Assembly: GCA_964542255.1 (NCBI GenBank)
Contig: CAZITV010000038.1
Coordinates: forward strand, 1-15,341
Origin: CAYMSF01 sp964542255
GTDB lineage: Bacteria; Verrucomicrobiota; Lentisphaeria; Victivallales; Victivallaceae
DNA: 15,341 nt
Reading direction: 5' to 3'
Positions 6,899 to 13,021 of this stretch are shown piece after piece. Position 1 is the stretch's first letter, and every line of letters begins with the position of its first letter. The notes beneath the pieces were generated by a model. The model searched no databases, was not told where the DNA came from, and saw nothing but the letters and a program-made list of their open reading frames with translations. The position numbers and the translations under genes were made by a program.

Positions 6899-6952
6899 CG
6901 CCTCGTTCTGGATTATTTTGCGAATATGCATAAACATTCCCAGCACGAGGCG
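6899..6952. repeat. 54-bp inverted-repeat element, possible terminator of the minus-strand micro-gene
   Basis: CGCCTCGT (6899-6906) is matched by ACGAGGCG (6945-6952), and inside it CTGG (6908-6911) is matched by CCAG (6940-6943), separated by a single mismatch. This gives a 12-bp interrupted stem around a ~28-base loop. On the minus strand it lies 23 bases beyond the stop of the 30-residue gene and is followed, after four bases, by TTTTT, so it may terminate that transcript. The long loop is atypical for a terminator; a mobile-element end or protein-binding site is an alternative. Confidence 0.5.
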
Positions 6953-6975
6953 TATAATCAAAAATATCGAGAATA

Positions 6976-7068
6976 TTACTTCTCTCTGCTTTCGGCAATA
7001 TCGGCGAACGCGATCTTAATCCCGCCAACAACCAGCAATGCGACCACCAATCCAGTTAATATTGACAT
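6976..7068 (-). CDS. 30-residue single-TM membrane peptide
   Basis: A short frame encodes a 30-residue peptide beginning MSILTGLVVALLVVGG. Residues 3-22 form one hydrophobic helix and the end is polar (DIAESREK), which predicts a C-terminus-in or out membrane peptide. Support is mainly the ribosome site: GGGGGTAGGA (7071-7080 on the opposite strand reading) lies two bases before the ATG, one of the best Shine-Dalgarno sequences in the window. A strong inverted repeat with a trailing T-run follows the stop. The codons use GC-rich third positions compared with the surrounding AT-rich DNA. The general appearance resembles small accessory membrane peptides such as KdpF or CydX, but no partner complex is encoded nearby, so no function is assigned. 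Confidence 0.55.
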   Translation of the reverse strand: MSILTGLVVALLVVGGIKIAFADIAESREK

Positions 7069-7070
7069 AA

Positions 7071-7080
7071 TCCTACCCCC
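7071..7080 (-). promoter_or_regulatory. strong ribosome binding site of the micro-gene
   Basis: Read on the minus strand this is GGGGGTAGGA, with the AGGA part ending two bases and the G-run seven bases before the ATG at 7068. It resembles the AAGGGGG site of the two-TM protein gene at 1116-1122 and is the chief reason to call the micro-gene. Confidence 0.55.
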
Positions 7081-7506
7081 AACGTTTTTAATATATTATT
7101 CTTCCTGCAATAACCTTGCATAAACTAAAATTACAAGTTATTACATTTTATTATCCTAAGTATACCGTTATTTTTAAAATTATCTATCTCAATTTTATCT
7201 TTGAATTGCTCTATTTTAATCTATATCATAAAAATATAACTTGCGGCATATTATCACGCAAAGAATAAAAAAGGCTTTGTTATCACAACATGGCAAAAGG
7301 GAGAATACATTATAAGCCAGTACTCTGTAAAACTAAAAATTGCGTATAGATTGCGAAGATTTTGAAAGTTGGTTTGTATTCTGAGAGACCGCCGATACCG
7401 GGGTATCGAAGGGAATCTAAAGGTACTAATCCAAAGACCACAATTCCACAAGGGCTGGTCAAGGTTCTTCCAAAGTTTATGCGACATAATTCCATCATCC
7501 GGTATT

Positions 7507-7534
7507 TTGACGCAATATGGCAATCTTTTATAAC
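7507..7534 (+). promoter_or_regulatory. sigma-70-type promoter of the oxidoreductase operon
   Basis: TTGACG (7507-7512), a 16-base spacer and TATAAC (7529-7534) match the consensus at five of six positions each. Transcription would start near 7541 and give a leader of about 175 bases before the ferredoxin ATG. A second, weaker pair lies downstream: TTGCAA (7567-7572), 17 bases, TAAATT (7590-7595). Confidence 0.6.
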
Positions 7535-7637
7535 AATTTAAATTTGACTTGATTTTTGTTACAGACTTGCAATTTCGGTTAAAACCTGTTAAATTTTAGC
7601 TTAGAAAATATTAATACCGCCCCTTTGCCGGGATAAT

Positions 7638-7698
7638 CTGCACAGGGTGAACTGCAGGGTAATGTTGATTAAAAACTAATTACCGGCGCTAACCGCCG
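7638..7698 (+). promoter_or_regulatory. leader elements before the ferredoxin gene
   Basis: CTGCACAGGGTGAA (7638-7651) is followed directly by the related CTGCAGGGTAA (7652-7662), an imperfect direct repeat. CGGCG (7684-7688) and CGCCG (7694-7698) form a five-bp GC hairpin with loop CTAAC, ending 18 bases before the start codon and close to the ribosome site. These could bind a regulator or modulate translation; no known riboswitch consensus is recognised. Confidence 0.3.
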
Positions 7699-7716
7699 CA
7701 TAAACGGACTAATGTT

Positions 7717-7980
7717 ATGGCTGAAAAAAAGAAAATGTTCAAGGTAATTATCAAAAAAGATGAGTGCAAGGGCTGCGAACGCTGCGTAAACGCCTGTCCG
7801 AAATCAGTATTAAAGATGGTGACGGAATTAAATTTTATGGGTTTCCCGTCATCATCCTATTCAGGTTCCGGCTGCATTGGATGCGGCGCCTGCTTTTATA
7901 ATTGCCCGGAACCTGGAACAATTACTATTATCGAAGAAATTGATGAAACTGCTGCCGGCGAAATCGAAGGCAGAAAATGA
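7717..7980 (+). CDS. 2x[4Fe-4S] ferredoxin subunit of 2-oxoacid:ferredoxin oxidoreductase (delta type)
   Basis: The 87-residue protein has two complete four-Cys cluster motifs: Cys17, Cys20, Cys23 and Cys27 (followed by Pro), and Cys53, Cys56, Cys59 and Cys63 (followed by Pro-Glu-Pro). This is the bacterial-type dicluster ferredoxin that forms the delta subunit of ketoisovalerate/2-oxoacid:ferredoxin oxidoreductases, passing electrons from the thiamine centre to soluble ferredoxin. Its stop overlaps the alpha-subunit start (ATGA, 7977-7980), implying coupled translation and one complex. The ATG at 7717 has only a weak GGA upstream; an internal ATG at 7735 would also keep both clusters but has no ribosome site. 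Confidence 0.9.
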   Translation: MAEKKKMFKVIIKKDECKGCERCVNACPKSVLKMVTELNFMGFPSSSYSGSGCIGCGACFYNCPEPGTITIIEEIDETAAGEIEGRK

Positions 7981-9083
7981 CAGGAACATCTATTATGGAA
8001 CATACAAATAAATTACTGCTGAAAGGCAATGAGGCAGTCGTTTACGGCGCACTACTGGCCGGTTGCGACTCATTTTTCGGCTATCCGATTACACCGGCAA
8101 GCGAAATCGCGCACGCCGCGGCAGAATATTTTCCGCGGCTAAAACGCGTTTTTCTGCAGGCTGAATCTGAAACAGCGGCCATTAACATGGTGCTGGGCGC
8201 GGCGGCGGCGGGACGCCGGGTTATGACCGCGTCTTCTGGTCTCGGCATTAGCTTGAAACAGGAAGGAATGTCATATTTGGCGGCAAGTGAATTGCCGGCA
8301 TTGATAGTTGATATTATGCGCGGCGGGCCAGGCTTAGGCAATATTGGACCGGAACAGTCAGACTATTTTCAAGTGGTCAAAGGCGGTGGACACGGCGGGT
8401 ATCGCTGCATTGTCTTAGCGCCAAATTCTGCACAGGAGATGTGTGATTTTGCCTTATTGGCATTTGATTTGGCAGACCGTTATCTGATTCCTGTTTATAT
8501 TTTGACCGATGGTGTCGTCGGGCAAATGATGGAATTGGTGGAACTGCCGGAACCGGCAGGACGCCGTCCCAGTCCGCCATGGGCGCTGGATGCCGCCGTC
8601 AATCCGCGCACCAATATGATTACCTCAATTTACCTCGAACATGACGAATTAGAACACCGCCGTTCACTGTTGGAAGCTAAGTACGCGAAAATTATGAAAA
8701 ATGAACAGCGTGCAGTTGAATATAAAACCGACGATGCAGAAGTAGTTATTACTGGTCACGGCATTGTCAGCCGTTTGATTATGTCAGCGGTTGATATACT
8801 CCGCGAAGAAGGAATCAAAGCCGGGATGATTCGTCCAATCACCCTGTTCCCGTTCCCCGTCACCGCATTCGAACGCGCGGCCAAACAGACCAAACAGTTT
8901 TTATGTGTTGAAATGAGTAACGGACAAATGTTTGAAGATGTCAAATTATCTATCAATTGTTCACGCCCGGTCAAACTGTTAAGTCGAATGGGCGGTAATA
9001 TTCCCAGCGTTGACAGTATCATTGCCACGGCGAAAGAACTCGCCGGCAGCAGCAAGCGGCGTTCAGGAGGCAAAAATAAATGA
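7977..9083 (+). CDS. vorB: 2-oxoacid:ferredoxin oxidoreductase alpha subunit, VorB type
   Basis: This 368-residue alpha subunit binds the pyrimidine side of thiamine diphosphate in CoA-dependent oxidative decarboxylation of 2-oxoacids. Diagnostic segments are KGNEAVVYGALLAGC (16-30), FGYPITP (34-40), the Glu64 region QAESETAA (61-68), and GGPGLGNIGPEQSDYF followed by KGGGHGGY (116-142). The last, with LTDGVVGQMME (176-186), matches 3-methyl-2-oxobutanoate (ketoisovalerate) dehydrogenase subunit VorB rather than 2-oxoglutarate KorA, whose loop differs. The C-terminal transketolase-like domain spans ~250-355. Start: GAAGG (7966-7970) lies six bases before the ATG that overlaps the ferredoxin stop; a second ATG at 7995 with AGGA nine bases upstream is possible and would remove six residues. 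Branched-chain specificity is inferred from similarity. Confidence 0.9.
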   Translation: MTGTSIMEHTNKLLLKGNEAVVYGALLAGCDSFFGYPITPASEIAHAAAEYFPRLKRVFLQAESETAAINMVLGAAAAGRRVMTASSGLGISLKQEGMSYLAASELPALIVDIMRGGPGLGNIGPEQSDYFQVVKGGGHGGYRCIVLAPNSAQEMCDFALLAFDLADRYLIPVYILTDGVVGQMMELVELPEPAGRRPSPPWALDAAVNPRTNMITSIYLEHDELEHRRSLLEAKYAKIMKNEQRAVEYKTDDAEVVITGHGIVSRLIMSAVDILREEGIKAGMIRPITLFPFPVTAFERAAKQTKQFLCVEMSNGQMFEDVKLSINCSRPVKLLSRMGGNIPSVDSIIATAKELAGSSKRRSGGKNK

Positions 9084-10567
9084 CAAGCAAAGTAAAATTT
9101 GGCAGAAGCAGTGGTTTTTTTGAAACTTTTGAACGCCGCCCCGGAGCGATCAAGAAAAATATGCATTTTTGTCCGGGCTGCGGTCACGGAATTCTACATA
9201 AAATAATTGCCGAGGCGATTAGCGACTTTAATATTCAAGATAAGACGATAATCATCGCGCCGGTTGGGTGCTCTGTTTTTACTTATTACTATTTTGACTG
9301 TTTCGGTATTTCGGCACCGCATGGCCGCGCTCCGGCGGTTGCGACAGGATTGGTGCGCTCCAATCCTGATTCTATCGTTGTTTCATATCAGGGCGACGGC
9401 GACTTGGGAGCAATCGGTTTTAACAATTTTATTCAAGCTGCCAACCGCGGCGAAAATATTGCGGTATTTTTTATAAACAACGCAATTTACGGCATGACGG
9501 GCGGTCAGATGGCACCGACCACCTTGCCGGGACAAAAGACTGCTACATCGCCTTTCGGACGCTCGGTCACCAATGAAGGCTATCCGCTCAAAGTGGCGGA
9601 AATGGTCGCAACCTTGGATGCCCCGGTCTATGTTGAACGAGTCGCAATGAGTTCAACCAAAAATATTATGAAAACGCGGCAGGCTGTAAGAAAAGCATTA
9701 CAGAATACTATTGACAAAAAAGGTTTTTCGATTGTTGAAGTACTGGCCGGATGCCCGACCAATATGAAGATGGATGCCAAAGAGATGAACGAGTTTATCG
9801 ACACGCGGATGATGAACTATTTTCCGTTGGGATGTTTGAAAGATATCGCCGAGAGCCGTGACCCCATCAAGCGCCCGGAAGGAATCTACGATGCCGAACA
9901 AGTCAAGGAAGTGCTTTATCCGATAAAAATAACCAAGGGCGTAAGCGCTGACTTTAAAAACGAATCCATGATCTTTCAGAAAGAACGCCGGATAAAAATG
10001 GCCGGATTTGGCGGTCAAGGCGTTCTTAGCCTGGGAATGATGGTGGCGACCATGGCAAAATTGCGTAATTTTAATGTTACCTGGCTCCCCTCTTATGGGC
10101 CGGAAATGCGCGGTGGCACGGCAAACTGCAGTGTTACCATCAGCCGTCAAAGCATTGACTCGCCAATTATTGACAAGGAATGCAACCTGCTGATTGTCTT
10201 AAATCAACCGTCAATCGACCGGTTTTTGCCGGAATTGAAACAAAACGGCGTACTAATTTATGACAGCTCAACCATTATTTTACCGGAATGCTCCGCTGAT
10301 AAGATTATTTATGCGGTAAAAGCCTCCGATATCGCCAAAAAAATTGGTCACCTGCGCTATGCCAATTCAGTTATACTTGGCGCTGTCGCGGTGGTGATGG
10401 AGGATTATTTCCTCAGCGGCAATGACCGCAAAGATTTTGACTGCGCAGTTGAAGAAGCCATTATGGACTGTTTTGCCGACAAGCAAAATGTGATACAAAA
10501 GAATATTGAAGCGTTTTATGCGGGCAAAAATGCTGTTGAGGCGTTGCGTTCCAACCCAAAACCGTGA
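9080..10567 (+). CDS. 2-oxoacid:ferredoxin oxidoreductase, fused beta (TPP-binding) and gamma subunits
   Basis: This 495-residue protein joins two subunits that are usually separate. Residues 1-~255 are the beta subunit: CPGCGH (31-36), PVGC (61-64), HGRAPAVATG (81-90), the diphosphate/Mg motif GDGDLGAIG with paired Asn (105-116), and GGQMAPTTLPGQK (141-153). Residues ~300-490 are the gamma subunit: AGFGGQGVLSLG (308-319) and SYGPEMRGGTANC (338-350). A ~45-residue linker (256-300) lies between. Ferredoxin, alpha and this fusion thus supply all four parts of a Vor/Kor enzyme. AGGAGG (9065-9070) precedes the ATG by nine bases, and the start overlaps the alpha stop by four bases. The beta segment matches VorA-type sequences closely; acyl-CoA and reduced ferredoxin are the expected products. 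Confidence 0.92.
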   Translation: MTSKVKFGRSSGFFETFERRPGAIKKNMHFCPGCGHGILHKIIAEAISDFNIQDKTIIIAPVGCSVFTYYYFDCFGISAPHGRAPAVATGLVRSNPDSIVVSYQGDGDLGAIGFNNFIQAANRGENIAVFFINNAIYGMTGGQMAPTTLPGQKTATSPFGRSVTNEGYPLKVAEMVATLDAPVYVERVAMSSTKNIMKTRQAVRKALQNTIDKKGFSIVEVLAGCPTNMKMDAKEMNEFIDTRMMNYFPLGCLKDIAESRDPIKRPEGIYDAEQVKEVLYPIKITKGVSADFKNESMIFQKERRIKMAGFGGQGVLSLGMMVATMAKLRNFNVTWLPSYGPEMRGGTANCSVTISRQSIDSPIIDKECNLLIVLNQPSIDRFLPELKQNGVLIYDSSTIILPECSADKIIYAVKASDIAKKIGHLRYANSVILGAVAVVMEDYFLSGNDRKDFDCAVEEAIMDCFADKQNVIQKNIEAFYAGKNAVEALRSNPKP

Positions 10568-10586
10568 TAACGCGATAAGGCACGAG

Positions 10587-11351
10587 ATGTTAGCAAAACG
10601 AATTATACCCTGCCTGGATGTTACCGGCGGCCGCGTTGTCAAAGGAGTTAATTTTGTAAATTTAGTTGATGCCGGCGACCCCGTCGAGGCAGCCATTGAA
10701 TATGACCGGCAGGGCGCCGATGAAATTGTATTTCTGGACATCACCGCGTCCAGCGACAACCGTGAATCCATGTATGACGTGGTCAAACGAACCGCATCGC
10801 GCGTTTTTATCCCGGTTACGGTTGGCGGCGGTATCCGCTGCGTTGACGATATGCGCCGAATGCTCAATTCCGGCGCAGATAAAGTTTCTGTCAATACCGC
10901 GGCAATTCTCAATCCCGAATTAATCACCGCCGGCGCAGAACGCTTTGGCAGTCAATGCATTGTTCTTGCTATTGATGCCAGAAAAGTGCCCGGCACCACC
11001 GGCCGCTGGCAAGTCTATACTCACGGCGGCCGCAAGGCCACGGAACTCGATGCCGTGGCATGGGCCAAACGCGGCGTTGAACTGGGTGCGGGTGAAATTC
11101 TACTTACCAGTATGGATGCAGATGGCACCAAAGATGGCTATGACTGCGAACTTACCCGTGCCGTTTCAGAGGCGGTTCCGGTTCCGGTTATTGCTTCCGG
11201 CGGCGCCGGCAAACTTGAACACCTGCTGGAGGTATTGGAATGCGGCAAAGCCGATGCAGTTCTCGCCGCCAGCATTTTTCATTTTGGCACTTTTACGGTA
11301 CCGCAAACCAAAGAGTTTTTACGTGAACATAATATTCCAGTGCGGATTTAA
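10587..11351 (+). CDS. hisF: imidazole glycerol phosphate synthase cyclase subunit HisF
   Basis: The 254-residue (beta-alpha)8 barrel is the cyclase subunit that makes IGP and AICAR from PRFAR with ammonia delivered by HisH. Catalytic Asp11 (CLDV) and Asp130 (AIDARK) are both present, as are the phosphate-binding segments TVGGGIR (78-84), NTAA (103-106), LTSMDADGTKDGYD (173-186) and ASGGAGK (203-209). Length is typical for the family. The frame is open 27 codons further upstream, but the ATG at 10587 has AAGG (10577-10580) six bases before it and gives the conserved LAKRIIPCLD N-terminus. No hisH, hisA or other his gene lies in the window; it sits 19 bases after the oxidoreductase gene, so it is probably expressed with that operon. 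Confidence 0.97.
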   Translation: MLAKRIIPCLDVTGGRVVKGVNFVNLVDAGDPVEAAIEYDRQGADEIVFLDITASSDNRESMYDVVKRTASRVFIPVTVGGGIRCVDDMRRMLNSGADKVSVNTAAILNPELITAGAERFGSQCIVLAIDARKVPGTTGRWQVYTHGGRKATELDAVAWAKRGVELGAGEILLTSMDADGTKDGYDCELTRAVSEAVPVPVIASGGAGKLEHLLEVLECGKADAVLAASIFHFGTFTVPQTKEFLREHNIPVRI

Positions 11352-11362
11352 GTTGCCGGGTC

Positions 11363-11383
11363 ATTGAAAAATATCAATTTTTT
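11363..11383 (+). terminator. weak AT-rich hairpin with T-run after hisF
   Basis: ATTGA (11363-11367) and TCAAT (11374-11378) form a five-bp AT-rich stem with a six-base loop, followed by a T-run. It lies in the 87-bp gap between hisF and malic enzyme. Too weak to be a firm terminator; it might attenuate transcription into the downstream genes. Confidence 0.25.
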
Positions 11384-11425
11384 AGTTACCGTCAGTACTT
11401 TTGCACTACAACAATATCAACATCT

Positions 11426-11431
11426 AAGGAG
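11426..11431 (+). promoter_or_regulatory. ribosome binding site fixing a TTG start for malic enzyme
   Basis: AAGGAG lies seven bases before a TTG at 11439. The frame is open back to an internal ATA/TTG at 11364, but no ribosome site is seen there and the extra 25 residues do not resemble malic enzyme. Confidence 0.8.
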
Positions 11432-11438
11432 CAATATT

Positions 11439-12779
11439 TTGAATAAGCAGGAGTTAGAACAAGCCAGTTTGGAATATCATTCAAGTCCGGTTCCGGGTAA
11501 ATTTGCCATGCATTCATCGAAACGATGCGCGACGCAGCTCGACTTGTCGCTGGCATATACTCCGGGAGTAGCAAAGCCATGCCTGGAAATTAAAGCCAAC
11601 CCGAAAGATGTCTGGAAATATACATCGCGCTCAAATTTAGTTTCTGTCATCAGTGACGGCACCGCCGTGCTGGGCCTCGGCAATATCGGCCCGGAAGCCG
11701 GAATGCCGGTAATGGAAGGCAAATGCGTTCTCTTTAAAAAATTTGGCGGCATTGATGCTATTCCTATTTGTCTAAAAAATGTATTCAACGCTGACGGCAA
11801 AACCAATGCTAAGGCTTTGATTGAAACTGTCGAGCGGCTGGAGCCAAGTTTCGGCGGGATTAATCTGGAAGACATTGCCGCACCAGCCTGCTTTGAGGTT
11901 GAGCAAACTCTGAAAAAAACGATGAATATTCCGGTTTTTCACGATGACCAGCATGGCACCGCAATTATTTCTCTCGCCGGTATTATCAACTCATTGAAAC
12001 TGGTGGGCAAAAAGATTGAAAATTGCCGTTTTGTCATTAATGGCGCCGGCGCCGCCGGCATTGCCTGCAGCGAATTTTATATCTATGCCGGAGCTAAACG
12101 CGAAAATTTTTTACTGTGTGACTCCAAAGGAGTTATCACAAAGCAGCGCAATGACTTAAATCCGGAAAAAAGCCGATTCGCCGCCGATACAACAGCAGTA
12201 ACTCTCGCTGATGCAATGACGGGCGCGGATATTTTTATCGGTGTTTCTACCGCTGATTGCGTCACCGGAGAAATGGTGCGGAAAATGGCACCCGGCGCGA
12301 TAATTTTCGCGATGGCTAATCCGGCTCCGGAAATTTTTCCTCAAGATGCGTTGGATGCAGGTGCAGCGATTGTCGGCACCGGCCGGACAGATTTTCCGAA
12401 TCAGGTTAACAATGTACTTGGATTCCCCGGAATTTTCCGCGGCGCCCTCGACGTGCGCGCAACGGATATCAACGAAGAGATGAAACTCGCTGCCGCTCAA
12501 GCTCTGGCTGCAATCGCCGAAGAAAAAATCCCTCAGGATGTATATACAATTTTGACAGAGGCCTATCCCAAAGATGCCGCCAGTGGAATGTTTGAGCAAG
12601 ACGGCAAACTGCGCAGAGATATGGTTATCCCGAAACCTTTTGATCCGCGGGTAGTGCCTAGAGTGGCGCGCTTTGTCGCGGCGGCGGCCATAGCTACCGG
12701 AGTGGCACAGCTGCCTATTGCAGATTTAGCAGAATATGAACTGGCTGTTGCCGCCAGAATTAAGGCACAGAACATTTAA
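11439..12779 (+). CDS. malic enzyme (malate dehydrogenase, oxaloacetate-decarboxylating)
   Basis: The 446-residue protein decarboxylates malate to pyruvate with reduction of NAD(P). Numbered from the TTG start: catalytic Tyr40 in AYTPGVA, SDGTAVLGLGNIG (72-84), Lys95 in MEGK, NLEDIAAPACFEVE (142-155) and HDDQHGTA (168-175), which supply divalent metal and substrate ligands, GAGAAG (202-207) of the nucleotide-binding fold, CDSKG (227-231), MANPAPE (292-298) and NQVNNVLGFPGIFRGALD (321-338). It matches the bacterial MaeB catalytic part but ends after the malic domain, lacking the phosphotransacetylase-like C-terminal domain of Escherichia coli MaeB. Cofactor preference cannot be read reliably. 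It starts at TTG behind AAGGAG. The gap to hisF is 87 bp and contains a weak hairpin. Confidence 0.95.
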   Translation: MNKQELEQASLEYHSSPVPGKFAMHSSKRCATQLDLSLAYTPGVAKPCLEIKANPKDVWKYTSRSNLVSVISDGTAVLGLGNIGPEAGMPVMEGKCVLFKKFGGIDAIPICLKNVFNADGKTNAKALIETVERLEPSFGGINLEDIAAPACFEVEQTLKKTMNIPVFHDDQHGTAIISLAGIINSLKLVGKKIENCRFVINGAGAAGIACSEFYIYAGAKRENFLLCDSKGVITKQRNDLNPEKSRFAADTTAVTLADAMTGADIFIGVSTADCVTGEMVRKMAPGAIIFAMANPAPEIFPQDALDAGAAIVGTGRTDFPNQVNNVLGFPGIFRGALDVRATDINEEMKLAAAQALAAIAEEKIPQDVYTILTEAYPKDAASGMFEQDGKLRRDMVIPKPFDPRVVPRVARFVAAAAIATGVAQLPIADLAEYELAVAARIKAQNI

Positions 12780-12805
12780 TCTGAGGTTTTCTGAAAGGCG
12801 CTAAT

Positions 12806-12991
12806 ATGGATGAGACTGGAAACTGGTTTAACACCATAGCAATTTGGGGTAATCTTATTGCCTGCATCCTGTGCGCCATCCAATTTCTGGTTTGCCGCTT
12901 ACACGAGCGCCCCAAACAGGACCACTGCGAAAAGTGCCCGGTGCCTTGCAATCCTGAGACACCCGGCGAAAATCGCGACCAAGAACAATAA
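12806..12991 (+). CDS. 61-residue membrane protein with CxxCxxxC motif
   Basis: AAAGG (12794-12798) lies seven bases before the ATG, a good ribosome site, and the gene fits neatly between malic enzyme (26-bp gap) and hydE (30-bp gap). The peptide has one membrane helix (~10-30, including Cys20, Cys23 and Cys30), a short basic stretch, and a soluble tail with HCEKCPVPC (40-48; Cys41, Cys44, Cys48) and an acidic end. The basic flank (RLHERPK) after the helix suggests the tail is cytoplasmic. I do not recognise the family. Its place ahead of hydE invites a metal or iron-sulfur role, but that is inference only. Confidence 0.65.
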   Translation: MDETGNWFNTIAIWGNLIACILCAIQFLVCRLHERPKQDHCEKCPVPCNPETPGENRDQEQ

Positions 12992-13021
12992 TTTTTGTAT
13001 TAATTACGCGGATTTGTATCA

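Larger units (their letters stand above)
6311..7716. other. 1.4-kb AT-rich stretch without a long gene
   Basis: Between the divergent kinase unit and the oxidoreductase operon there is no convincing long coding region. Frames up to 89 codons exist here but lack Shine-Dalgarno sites and recognisable domains. What can be supported: a TATAAT box and terminator bracketing a possible plus-strand RNA (6331-6578), an 8-bp inverted repeat TGCAAAAC/GTTTTGCA (6799-6806, 6821-6828), a large inverted repeat (6899-6952), a micro-gene on the minus strand (6976-7068), a 16-bp near-palindrome CGATACCGGGGTATCG (7393-7408), and a promoter and leader for the downstream operon (7507-7716). No tRNA, tmRNA, SRP RNA or RNase P signature was found by eye. 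Confidence 0.7.

Noticed and set aside
6779..6961. 60-codon minus-strand frame across the inverted repeat
   Set aside because: It would need a TTG start with no ribosome site, runs through the hairpin, and shows no family resemblance.
7254..7523. 89-codon minus-strand frame and its overlapping 62-codon neighbour
   Set aside because: TTG or unsupported starts, two competing frames, no ribosome site and no recognisable domain; it could be a decayed gene, but I cannot support that.
10367..10927. 186-codon minus-strand frame over the beta-gamma/hisF junction
   Set aside because: Antisense shadow of two well-identified genes, with no ribosome site and no domain.
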